A stretch of DNA of 6,076 nt from Nitrospira sp. UBA2083 (lineage in GTDB: Bacteria; Nitrospirota; Nitrospiria; Nitrospirales; Nitrospiraceae), in NCBI GenBank assembly GCA_002331625.1, contig DCZN01000108.1, positions 22,172 to 28,247 on the forward strand, read 5' to 3'. The translations under genes and the position numbers were made by a program. Below the pieces are notes generated by a model, which searched no databases, was not told the DNA's origin, and saw only the letters and a list, made by a program, of their open reading frames with translations. This document shows positions 1 to 6,076 of this stretch, piece by piece. Within the stretch, counting starts at the first letter, position 1. The number at the start of each line of letters is the position of its first letter.

Positions 1-1817
1 CCTTCTTTCCATGTGTAGAGGTCCAGCGTCGTAGAGATCTCGGTGAATCGATGCTCGGTGAGGCGTTCCTTTCCACGATCCTTGGAGAACACCTGAAAGC
101 CAAGTTCGTCGAGAACTTGATAGGTGTCTGCCGTGCAGCGATTCCATGGAGGGGTGAAGGCTGGGTAAAACAAGTCTTCAAACGTTGATTCGAGAATGGC
201 TTTCCCATGTGCAATGTCGTTCAGCTGTTGTGTGAATGACCGTGACGGGCCGAACTCGCACTTGCGTCCTTCTGCTTCATGGTTGTTGTGCATCCAGCCA
301 TGTTGGTCCAGGCTCAGCAGCGCCTGATCGGCTCGAAGGGCGTTCTTGAGGATGCCCGTGCAGGCCGGCGTGAGACGACCTGGGATAATTTCTAGATTCA
401 TCGGGACGTTTCGAGCCAGTGCAAGATCAAGCAGATGCTTGAGCGAGTCCTCATCGACATCGACGTCGTCGTCTCGAAGAAAGAGATGGAGGTCTTGCCC
501 CTGCCCTTCTTTGGCATCGAGAAATTGTCGTAGCGTCCTGAGCCATTGGTCGGTCTGGCGTATGGATGAGGCTGACGCCGACAGCGTGTCCGTTTCAGTC
601 GTTCGGCTGCGCGACTGCGCGGCAAGTTGCTCAATGGCAGCCGCAGTATGGTTGCCGCCATCGGTATTGATGGAATGCTGATCAGGGTAGGGTGTTGTTA
701 GGGATGTCATCATCTTTGCCGCCAGCCGATCTGGAATCAGATCTTCCGGTTTCAGGACTTGAAGTAATCCTCGTTGTTCCAGTTTCCTCGCGCGAATGGT
801 CTGCTCGTCATTCTTATGCCCGGTAAAGGGCAGCACCAACGCTCTTGTGCCGGTCTTTAGGAGGTTCATGCAGGTGTTGTAACCTGCCATGGAGATGGAG
901 AGTGCAGCCTGGTGCATGAGAGTCTGGAACGTCTGAGTAAAACGGTGGATTTCAATATGCGGCTGTTGGCTTGCGAGACGGCGGAGTGTTTCATGTTGTT
1001 CGTCAAGCATATACGGGCCGGTAAAGACGGTCAGGCGATGAGGGATCATCAACAGGGAAGACGCCTGTACGGTGCTTTCGAGTAGTTCATAGCCCACACG
1101 TCCTCCACCGACGCTGGCGAGAACCAGTGGGATGTCTTTGGATGACAGCGCAGACTCAATAGCCTGGGAATCCGAGAGTGTCTCGGATTCCTGTGTTACA
1201 AAACCGGTGTACTGAACGTCACATTGGAGATCCGAGCAGCGTGAAAATGTTTCATCCAAGGTCTGAAAGGTTGGGTCAGAATGAATCAAGAGCAGGTCAA
1301 AGTACCGATTCATGAGGCTCACGACCCAGTCTTCATGGCGGACCTGATCTGGTTTCGTCACGAGAATGTCTCGCAGACTGCACACCACCCGTGTCGAACT
1401 GTCAGCAAGGCGGATGTGAGCCAGCAATGGGAGTAGTTCAAAGGCGAATTGCTTCCTTCCGAAAGGAAAGAGCTCGATCAGGAGGACATCAGGACGAATC
1501 GACTCATAGAGTTCCAGTAACCGATGTTTTCTGGTCTGCTTGACCTGCTCGAGTGTCATGCCATGGTCATGGATATTGAGTTTCTGGAACTCGCTGTCTG
1601 AGCTGATCGACGGCAGATTCTCTATGCGGATCCATGCTGGAACGTCTACGCCGGAGAGAGACTCGCCTCCATTGATGAACGTCACGGCGCAATTCTTGAG
1701 TGCGCGTGCGATCGCCATGCTTCTGATGAGATGCCCCATGCCCAGGACATGCTGGCAATAGATGAGGACGCGTGGTTGCCCCATCGCAGTTGTCTTGGAA
1801 ATCACCTCTTCGTTCAT
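1..1817 (-). CDS. Fused MurG/COG4671-like glycosyltransferase and polysaccharide-deacetylase-like protein (3' end outside window)
   Basis: The frame is open from the ATG at 1817 to base 1: 605 complete codons and no stop, so the C-terminus is missing. Residues about 15-380 look like a GT-B glycosyltransferase of the MurG/COG4671 type. They carry an N-terminal GxGH loop (G26-M-G-H29), a glycine-rich SVGGGR segment near residue 236, and a donor-site region with MAGYNT (310-315) and PFTGHKNDEQ (330-339). After a polar, Ser/Thr/Gln-rich linker (about 375-440) comes a polysaccharide-deacetylase-like (NodB-type) domain. It shows RDDD (448-451) as the likely catalytic/metal aspartates, HGWMHNNHE (506-514) as likely metal histidines, and FTPPWNRCT (554-562). 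By family knowledge the first part transfers a sugar from a nucleotide donor and the second removes an acyl group, usually N-acetyl; a single product handled by both is inference. The start overlaps the stop of the upstream kinase gene (ATGA). M12 is an in-frame alternative start. No signal peptide or membrane segment is visible. Confidence 0.85.
   Translation of the reverse strand, partial: MNEEVISKTTAMGQPRVLIYCQHVLGMGHLIRSMAIARALKNCAVTFINGGESLSGVDVPAWIRIENLPSISSDSEFQKLNIHDHGMTLEQVKQTRKHRLLELYESIRPDVLLIELFPFGRKQFAFELLPLLAHIRLADSSTRVVCSLRDILVTKPDQVRHEDWVVSLMNRYFDLLLIHSDPTFQTLDETFSRCSDLQCDVQYTGFVTQESETLSDSQAIESALSSKDIPLVLASVGGGRVGYELLESTVQASSLLMIPHRLTVFTGPYMLDEQHETLRRLASQQPHIEIHRFTQTFQTLMHQAALSISMAGYNTCMNLLKTGTRALVLPFTGHKNDEQTIRARKLEQRGLLQVLKPEDLIPDRLAAKMMTSLTTPYPDQHSINTDGGNHTAAAIEQLAAQSRSRTTETDTLSASASSIRQTDQWLRTLRQFLDAKEGQGQDLHLFLRDDDVDVDEDSLKHLLDLALARNVPMNLEIIPGRLTPACTGILKNALRADQALLSLDQHGWMHNNHEAEGRKCEFGPSRSFTQQLNDIAHGKAILESTFEDLFYPAFTPPWNRCTADTYQVLDELGFQVFSKDRGKERLTEHRFTEISTTLDLYTWKE
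1167..1191. repeat. Perfect 11-base inverted repeat inside the fusion gene
   Basis: Plus-strand GGAATCCGAGA (1167-1177), loop GTG (1178-1180), then TCTCGGATTCC (1181-1191), an exact reverse complement. It encodes ESETLSDS of the fusion protein, around residue 213, at the junction of the two halves of the glycosyltransferase domain. No T run follows on either strand, so it is not an intrinsic terminator. As RNA it would form a strong short stem with a three-base loop. Confidence 0.8.
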
Positions 1818-3217
1818 AGAGGGAGTCCTCTCTGGGCCAGCCGCATCATCCCTCCAACGATGTGTTCGAAACCTGGAGCAAATCGTAGGTACTGCCGGTA
1901 CGCCTTATTCACCAGTTGCAGGCGAACATGCCAGGCCAACCGTTCGGCACATACCTCCCATGTCACGAGCTTCTGATAGTGATGGCAGAGTTCCTTGGCG
2001 AGGAGCCGCACGAATTCCTGATCTGCAAGACGGACGTGAAGATCCACGATAAAGTTTGCAAGGTCCTGCAAAGGGTCGCCAACGATGAGCTCGTCGAGGT
2101 CACAAAAAATGAGCGTCCCCTCGTCAGCGAGGAGCTGATCGATATGAAAATCCCAATGGATAGGGCGAAATGGGACGGCTGAGGGAGCAGGGGCTGTCTG
2201 CGCAAGGGTCTCACCTATGGTGCGGATCATATCCGAGTGCTGGGGAAGTGCATCGGAGAGTTTTGTCAGCTTCTTGCGGATCTCGACCAGATGGTCGTCC
2301 GGCGAATGGACTGCGAGGCCAGCGACATTGCTGGTGTGCAGTGAGGCGAGGCCTTTTGCAACGGCTGCAAGGTAGTGCATGTAATTAGATGCATGCAGTA
2401 TCTTGAGAAGTGGCGTACCGGGAACTCCATGCTGCCACACGGTGTTGATGGCAGGGCTGTAGCCGAGCGGCTGCGCAATGGCCATCGCCTCTGGATCGGT
2501 CAATGATCGGTCCCAGAAGAATTGTAGACGCTCATAGAGGGCCTGCCCATCGACATCTCCAAAAGTCTTGCTAAACAGTTGGGAGGTCCGACCCAGCGTT
2601 GAGTCGTAGAGGTCATAGCGATTGGCACAACGAATTTCTGGGCGATAATTGACCAGGTGTCGCGTCAAGACCTGAGGTCTGCCCTGTATGCCAATCTGCT
2701 TCAGACCGTCTGGCGGGAGATGCTGCTCGATGGCCACGAGATCGACAAGGTGGCGCAAATGGGGAAGGGCTGGGTCGTGAGGAAATCGACAGAGGATCAG
2801 ATCGTACTCCGGCACGTGGTGCACGGCATAACGGAACTCTATGTCGGACAGTCCATTGGGAGTGAGCAGGCGAGCGGCCTCTGTGCTGCGACCGTCGAGA
2901 AATACCTTGGCGTAGAAGATACGCTGAGATGATGGACCTGTTGATCGTTCCTTCAGCATGAGGCGATAGCAGACAGACAGTGTGGAGTTACTCTTGCTCG
3001 TCGGTTTGAGATAGGTTTTGAGTTTGGCATCGAGAATGGCACAGTCGCTGATATCATACGTGCCGGTGGAAAGTTCCGGTACACAGGATCGCAGAATGTG
3101 GGATGCACTCATCGGCGTGGTGAACCTCTGAAAGGTCCGGCGTAGGGTTGTCCAATCGGTGGTGGCAGAGGAAGGGGAGACTTGGCTGATGTTGAACGGG
3201 CGGTGTGTGGTCGCCAT
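1814..3217 (-). CDS. Phosphotransferase of the aminoglycoside phosphotransferase/choline kinase fold, with apparent duplicated N-lobe
   Basis: This 467-residue protein is longer than the roughly 270-350 usual for the family. The C-lobe is clear: the catalytic loop is HWDFHIDQ (354-361) with D356 as likely catalytic base, followed by the metal-binding CDLDE (372-376) and GDPLQDLANFIV (380-391). The usual Asn of the HxDxxxxN loop is Gln361. The N-terminal half seems to hold two successive N-lobe-like units: one with the candidate ATP lysine K104 (FYAKVF) and hinge near 138-154, a second with K217 (LFSKTF) and hinge near 256-272. The C-terminal 200 residues are clearly paralogous to the kinase at the right edge of the window. 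The family phosphorylates hydroxyl groups of small molecules using ATP; the substrate here is unknown, but neighbouring glycosyltransferases suggest a sugar or glycolipid. The ATG shares one base with the preceding stop (TGATG), and its TGA overlaps the next start. No signal peptide, so cytosolic. Confidence 0.88.
   Translation of the reverse strand: MATTHRPFNISQVSPSSATTDWTTLRRTFQRFTTPMSASHILRSCVPELSTGTYDISDCAILDAKLKTYLKPTSKSNSTLSVCYRLMLKERSTGPSSQRIFYAKVFLDGRSTEAARLLTPNGLSDIEFRYAVHHVPEYDLILCRFPHDPALPHLRHLVDLVAIEQHLPPDGLKQIGIQGRPQVLTRHLVNYRPEIRCANRYDLYDSTLGRTSQLFSKTFGDVDGQALYERLQFFWDRSLTDPEAMAIAQPLGYSPAINTVWQHGVPGTPLLKILHASNYMHYLAAVAKGLASLHTSNVAGLAVHSPDDHLVEIRKKLTKLSDALPQHSDMIRTIGETLAQTAPAPSAVPFRPIHWDFHIDQLLADEGTLIFCDLDELIVGDPLQDLANFIVDLHVRLADQEFVRLLAKELCHHYQKLVTWEVCAERLAWHVRLQLVNKAYRQYLRFAPGFEHIVGGMMRLAQRGLPL
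1818..1833 (-). promoter_or_regulatory. Ribosome-binding site in a small hairpin before the fusion gene
   Basis: The mRNA directly before the ATG at 1817 reads AGAGAGGACTCCCTCT. The only Shine-Dalgarno-like element, GAGG, sits nine bases from the ATG. The arms AGAGG (1831-1827) and CCTCT (1822-1818) pair perfectly around the four-base loop ACTC, which would hide that element. The upstream kinase gene is translated through this stretch and stops at the overlapping ATGA, so its ribosomes would open the stem. Coupling is therefore expected; that the hairpin matters is inference. Confidence 0.45.
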
Positions 3218-4368
3218 CAGCCATGCCCCACATGTGTCAGGATATTTGTGAGTATGCGATCGGCATCAAAATAGGTTTCAGCAATGTCTCGCGCCGCACG
3301 ACAATGACTCGGATAATCTCGATTGATGTCCTCAAGGCCTGTCAGGGCTTCATCCATCGTTCGGAATGTGAGTAGCCCCTTGCCTGTCGGTAGGTGCGAT
3401 TCGATGCCGGTTGACTGGACAAGCACGGGTCTCCCGGACGCTAAGTAGAGGGCGCTTCGGTCGCTGAACCAGCCGACCGCAAATTCTACGACGCGATGAT
3501 GTGCCACGCTGAACTCTGCGCGAGAGTGTGCGATATACCGTCTGTAATCCGTCAGCATACGAAGCCTCCGGGGGTCCGTCAGCTGCCAGCCGTTCTGTCG
3601 AAACATCTCGCCATCGACCTCATCGTGCGGTTCAATCCGTAGTGCGATTTCCAGCTCCTGTGCGGTTCTCTTTGGGAGCTCGATGAACTTGAACCAACTA
3701 TCTGATTTTTCACCCGACTCCGTTCCTTGCCACTGGAAGGTGGTTCGTCCCTTCCAGCTGGAGATGGTCGTGAATCGCGTGCCCGCATCATCCAACGCGG
3801 CCGGCCACATGGGGAGAATCACAGGTCTGAGTATCGGATGCCAGTGACGGTTCCCCGTCGGTATGCGACAGGCGTCCGTTCCGATATTGAGGCCCAAGGT
3901 GAACAGGTGATCGTAGCGATCCAGCGCCTCGTACTCACCGCCACGTTGTTGAAGGAAGACCTGCGTGTTGCCGGGATTGCCATCGATGTAGAACCGATAT
4001 CTCGGATGTGAGAAAATTTCTTGAGCCTTATGGATTTCGCCGCTTCTTGTCATCAACACGTCACACCGCTTGGCAACGTTGACGGCTGCGGCGAATGGCA
4101 TACCGTGCGTGGCCTCTCCATTCCTATAAATGAGGCAACAACGCGGCCAGATGCCATAGGTCTTCATCACTGATTCGAAATGCCGTCGGCCGTCCCATTG
4201 CTCGAATGGAATCTTCTTGCCGAATGCATCTACGCATCGATTCGAACCGACCCGCTCCATCACGTACACCTCATGGCCGAGTCGTTGCAAACCAACTGGG
4301 TAAGCCATGATGCTGTCGATATGACCTGCCGTGGCATTGGCTATTTTCCCTGTACAGATAATCAGCAT
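3217..4368 (-). CDS. Divergent GT-B glycosyltransferase
   Basis: This 383-residue protein starts with a Rossmann-like strand and loop (LIICTGKIANATAGHIDS, 2-19), then a helix and LGHEVYVME (30-38), as in GT-B glycosyltransferases. The C-terminal donor-binding half has SSWKGR (203-208) and a long conserved-looking stretch, GWFSDRS (299-305) followed by LYLASGRPVLVQ (307-318), then LPTGKGLL (326-333) and the C-terminal EDINRDYP (346-353). This resembles the C-terminal block of GT1/GT4-like enzymes, but the standard E-x7-E pair is not in place: the residue aligned with the second Glu (before AxGxP) is L307. Donor and acceptor cannot be told. The start is firm, because an in-frame TGA lies 12 bases upstream of the ATG. 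A GGAAG at 4381-4385 lies 12 bases from the ATG, a rather long spacing for a ribosome-binding site. Its stop overlaps the downstream kinase start by one base, so the two are probably translationally coupled. Confidence 0.82.
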   Translation of the reverse strand: MLIICTGKIANATAGHIDSIMAYPVGLQRLGHEVYVMERVGSNRCVDAFGKKIPFEQWDGRRHFESVMKTYGIWPRCCLIYRNGEATHGMPFAAAVNVAKRCDVLMTRSGEIHKAQEIFSHPRYRFYIDGNPGNTQVFLQQRGGEYEALDRYDHLFTLGLNIGTDACRIPTGNRHWHPILRPVILPMWPAALDDAGTRFTTISSWKGRTTFQWQGTESGEKSDSWFKFIELPKRTAQELEIALRIEPHDEVDGEMFRQNGWQLTDPRRLRMLTDYRRYIAHSRAEFSVAHHRVVEFAVGWFSDRSALYLASGRPVLVQSTGIESHLPTGKGLLTFRTMDEALTGLEDINRDYPSHCRAARDIAETYFDADRILTNILTHVGHG

Positions 4369-4453
4369 CTCACTCGCTCACTTCCAATAGTCGTATCCTG
4401 GACTGCATGCACATTGTTCTTGACGTACTCCTTGCACACCGAACAGCTGATCC
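4369..4453. other. 85-base gap between the two glycosyltransferase genes
   Basis: This is the only real intergenic stretch in the window. It holds an 8-base palindrome, TGCATGCA (4404-4411), and a GGAAG at 4381-4385 upstream of the next start. I see no GC-rich stem followed by a T run on either strand, so no intrinsic terminator. No convincing -35/-10 pair reads toward the downstream gene. Read-through from the upstream pair of genes is the simplest view, but a weak internal promoter here cannot be excluded. Confidence 0.6.
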
Positions 4454-5431
4454 TCACCGCGTATAGAAGCGGATGAATTCGTCCCGGACTGCCGGTGCGA
4501 GGGACGATGTCAGCTTCTTCCTCGCGGCCTGGCCCACACGCTTCCGCAGCGCTGGGTCGGCTTTGAGAGTCCGGAGGATCTCGACGGCTTCCGCGTCGGT
4601 GTCGAAGAGGAACCCGTCGACTCGATCGTCGATATACTCGCTGTAGCCGCCTCTCCTGTGGCAGACGACGGGCAGTCCGCAGGCCATGGCTTCAGAGACG
4701 ACTCTGCCGCTGGGCTCGAAATACTTCTCCGACGTGCGGTAGTAGAAACAATCCAGGCTCTTCAGGAAGAGATCCGGCTCCTGCCAGCCTGACGGAAGCA
4801 GGGTGATCTCTGGCACGTCTTCGAGCTCGCCGGCCAGGCATCGGCCCCCCATGATCTTCACTCTGCCGCCTTCCGAGGCAAGGCGGCGATAGATCCCCAC
4901 GTCGTTGGGGTGGTGCTTCTTGGAGTGGTCCCTGCTCAACCGGCCGATCGTAAAGCACCCGTTCGGCCCATTGTCCTCCTTGCATTCGGCTGGCGCGAAC
5001 CGTTGCAGATCTATCGGGGACATCTCGACAGGTCCCGAGAGGCCGCAGGCATCCATGAGCCACCGCGCCGCGAAGACAATCTCCACCGTCGGTTTCCCAA
5101 AGCGCTGCAGCGTGCGCAAGCGCTCCCGCAGCAGGTCGGGTCGAGATGTGTTGTAGATGACGATTGTGCGTGTCGGCCGAGCCAGGTGAATCCAGGGTCC
5201 GAGTTCGTGATAGACGCCGACGATGATGAAGATGCCGGTCTTCGGAAAGGACATGCTCGAGAGGCTAAGTTGGCGTATCGGATAGTCCGAGAAGCGGGAA
5301 TTCGGCTTCGAAGAGCTCCAGAGATGGACATCGCAGTGCTTCGAGAGCTCTTCGGACAGTCTTAGGGTCCGCCACTCGCTGCCGCCTGACGCGTTCTCCA
5401 TCGGATTGATGAGATGGACCTGTTTCACCAT
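4454..5431 (-). CDS. GT4-type glycosyltransferase
   Basis: Starting from the ATG at 5431 the protein has 325 residues, slightly short for GT4 enzymes (usually 350-400). The N-terminal domain begins with strand VHLINP and a glycine-rich loop ENASGGSEW (12-20), typical of acceptor-side GT-B domains. The C-terminal domain begins near 158-170 with the characteristic FTIGRLSRDHSKK segment (160-172). It has the diagnostic GT4 E-x7-E block, E239-PSGRVVS-E247, followed by AMACGLPVV (248-256) and a GGYSEYI (261-267) loop that contacts the nucleotide sugar in this family. It is thus a retaining nucleotide-sugar glycosyltransferase, cytosolic or peripheral, sugar unknown. The open frame extends upstream to 5617, but that longer start would overlap the preceding kinase gene by 193 bases and encodes a low-complexity, unrelated-looking tail. 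The chosen ATG has GGAG nine bases upstream and overlaps the kinase stop by only seven bases. Confidence 0.9.
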   Translation of the reverse strand: MVKQVHLINPMENASGGSEWRTLRLSEELSKHCDVHLWSSSKPNSRFSDYPIRQLSLSSMSFPKTGIFIIVGVYHELGPWIHLARPTRTIVIYNTSRPDLLRERLRTLQRFGKPTVEIVFAARWLMDACGLSGPVEMSPIDLQRFAPAECKEDNGPNGCFTIGRLSRDHSKKHHPNDVGIYRRLASEGGRVKIMGGRCLAGELEDVPEITLLPSGWQEPDLFLKSLDCFYYRTSEKYFEPSGRVVSEAMACGLPVVCHRRGGYSEYIDDRVDGFLFDTDAEAVEILRTLKADPALRKRVGQAARKKLTSSLAPAVRDEFIRFYTR

Positions 5432-6076
5432 GAGCCTTGACTCCATCGGGCTGTCGGAGTTCCGATCGAGGCCAGCCTCGTTGCGTTGCTGGCCAGATCC
5501 AAGATTCGCCGAACCTCCTGTTCGGTTCCGGCCGCTTGTTGAAAGTAGGCCCGATAGGCTTTGTTGAGAAACTGGACGCACAAATGCCAAGCAAGGCGTT
5601 CGTCCGACACGGCCCACTCGGCCAAGCGCCGGTATGACGCGAGAAAAGTGGAACTCATTGCCTCCCGAAGTGTCGGAGAGAAGTCGTAGAAATGCAGATA
5701 CACGATGAAATTGGCCACGTCCCGAGTCGGATCCCCTTGCACACAGTCGTCGAAATCCAAGAACACCACCCGATCATCTTGGGCCAGCAGGTTGCCGAAC
5801 TGACAATCTCCGTGGATGAGCGTGTGTTCGGCCGAAGTGAGGGAGGGCGCGTCGGTCTCCAGACGTCGGAGCAGGGCCTGCAGCGGTGTCGTCGACAGGG
5901 GGATGGCCTGCCCCAGCTTGAGCGATTTCTTGCGGGACTCGACGAGATGATCCTCGATGCTCACGGTACGTGAGCTGGTCAGGCGGCTCTTATGGAGCGT
6001 CGCGAGGCCCCTTGCCACCGCAGCGAGATAGCGTTCGTAATTGCTTTCGTCGATGACACGAGACAACGGGACGCCG
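5425..6076 (-). CDS. Phosphotransferase of the aminoglycoside phosphotransferase fold, C-terminal part (5' end outside window)
   Basis: About 216 residues are present. The frame is open to the right edge, and a TTG at 6066 is an internal leucine codon rather than a start. The paralogous kinase at 1814-3217 aligns without a gap from its residue 267 (GTPLLKILHASNY against GVPLSRVIDESNY), so about 265 N-terminal residues probably lie outside the window. The catalytic loop is the canonical HGDCQFGN (bases 5814-5791), followed by the metal-binding LDFDD (5760-5746) and GDPTRDVANFIV. It thus looks catalytically intact in the visible part. The family transfers phosphate from ATP to a hydroxyl of a small molecule; here a sugar or glycolipid substrate is inferred from the neighbours. 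The shared helix at the end reads ERLAWHLCVQFLNKAY, against ERLAWHVRLQLVNKAY in the paralogue. Its TGA lies seven bases into the next gene, indicating an operon with the GT4 enzyme. Confidence 0.87.
   Translation of the reverse strand, partial: GVPLSRVIDESNYERYLAAVARGLATLHKSRLTSSRTVSIEDHLVESRKKSLKLGQAIPLSTTPLQALLRRLETDAPSLTSAEHTLIHGDCQFGNLLAQDDRVVFLDFDDCVQGDPTRDVANFIVYLHFYDFSPTLREAMSSTFLASYRRLAEWAVSDERLAWHLCVQFLNKAYRAYFQQAAGTEQEVRRILDLASNATRLASIGTPTARWSQGSW
5441..5444 (-). promoter_or_regulatory. Ribosome-binding site of the GT4 gene
   Basis: GGAG on the minus strand, nine bases before the ATG at 5431, inside the end of the upstream kinase gene. It decides between the short start at 5431 and other in-frame starts (ATG at 5446, which would include this site in the coding region, and ATG at 5617). 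Confidence 0.55.

Noticed and set aside
346..681. Plus-strand open frame and the minus-strand frame at 398-661 under the fusion gene
   Set aside because: Both lie in other frames of the continuous fusion gene, are rich in Ser/Arg without domain motifs, and have no neighbours in their direction.
1916..2182. Plus-strand open frame opposite the kinase C-lobe
   Set aside because: It is the antisense of conserved kinase motifs. A similar antisense frame at 5692-5973 opposite the paralogous kinase arises from the same motifs, which explains their resemblance.
1..4368. Apparent lower GC in the left genes, hinting at separate origin
   Set aside because: Lines counted by eye range from about 45 to 65 percent on both sides, with overlapping values and no clear step.
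4369..4453. Possible terminator or promoter in the only intergenic gap
   Set aside because: The TGCATGCA palindrome is short and not followed by a T run, and no well-spaced -35/-10 pair is visible on the minus strand.
4180..4476. Plus-strand open frame crossing the 85-base gap
   Set aside because: Most of it is antisense to the glycosyltransferase gene, and no recognisable domain is present.
5432..5617. Longer N-terminus for the GT4 gene starting at 5617
   Set aside because: It would overlap the preceding kinase by 193 bases, adds 62 residues of low-complexity sequence before the normal first strand, and ignores the GGAG placed nine bases before the ATG at 5431.

Overview
The window is a tightly packed piece of bacterial chromosome. 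Five protein genes cover almost all of it, and all are read from the minus strand. No tRNA, rRNA, insertion sequence, CRISPR array or convincing terminator was seen. In 60-base lines counted by eye, GC ranges from about 45 to 65 percent. The compact gene layout and protein style suggest a moderately GC-rich environmental Gram-negative bacterium. Nitrospirota is a guess from general resemblance only.

In transcription order (right to left) the genes are: (A) a phosphotransferase of the aminoglycoside phosphotransferase/choline kinase fold, whose N-terminal part lies beyond the right edge (5425-6076); (B) a GT4-type glycosyltransferase (4454-5431) that overlaps A by 7 bases; an 85-base gap; (C) a second, divergent GT-B glycosyltransferase (3217-4368); (D) a second phosphotransferase, paralogous to A (1814-3217), that shares one base with C (TGATG); and (E) a large protein joining a MurG/COG4671-like glycosyltransferase to a polysaccharide-deacetylase-like domain (1-1817). 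E overlaps D by four bases (ATGA) and runs off the left edge. E has no stop in the window, so it must be read directly from the sequence: its frame is open from the ATG at 1817 to base 1.

The inventory is three glycosyltransferase domains, two small-molecule-type kinases and one deacetylase. This fits a pathway that builds and modifies a glycan or glycolipid, with kinase steps alternating with sugar-transfer steps. It may make an N-acetylhexosamine-containing product that is de-N-acetylated by the last protein. The substrate and product cannot be read from the sequence. No membrane segments, flippase, polymerase or transporter are visible, so the export part, if any, lies outside the window.

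Most unusual are: the glycosyltransferase-deacetylase fusion; an apparent tandem duplication of the kinase N-lobe in D, together with a Gln in place of the usual catalytic-loop Asn (A keeps Asn); a perfect 11-base inverted repeat inside gene E; and a small hairpin covering the ribosome-binding site of E at the ATGA junction.
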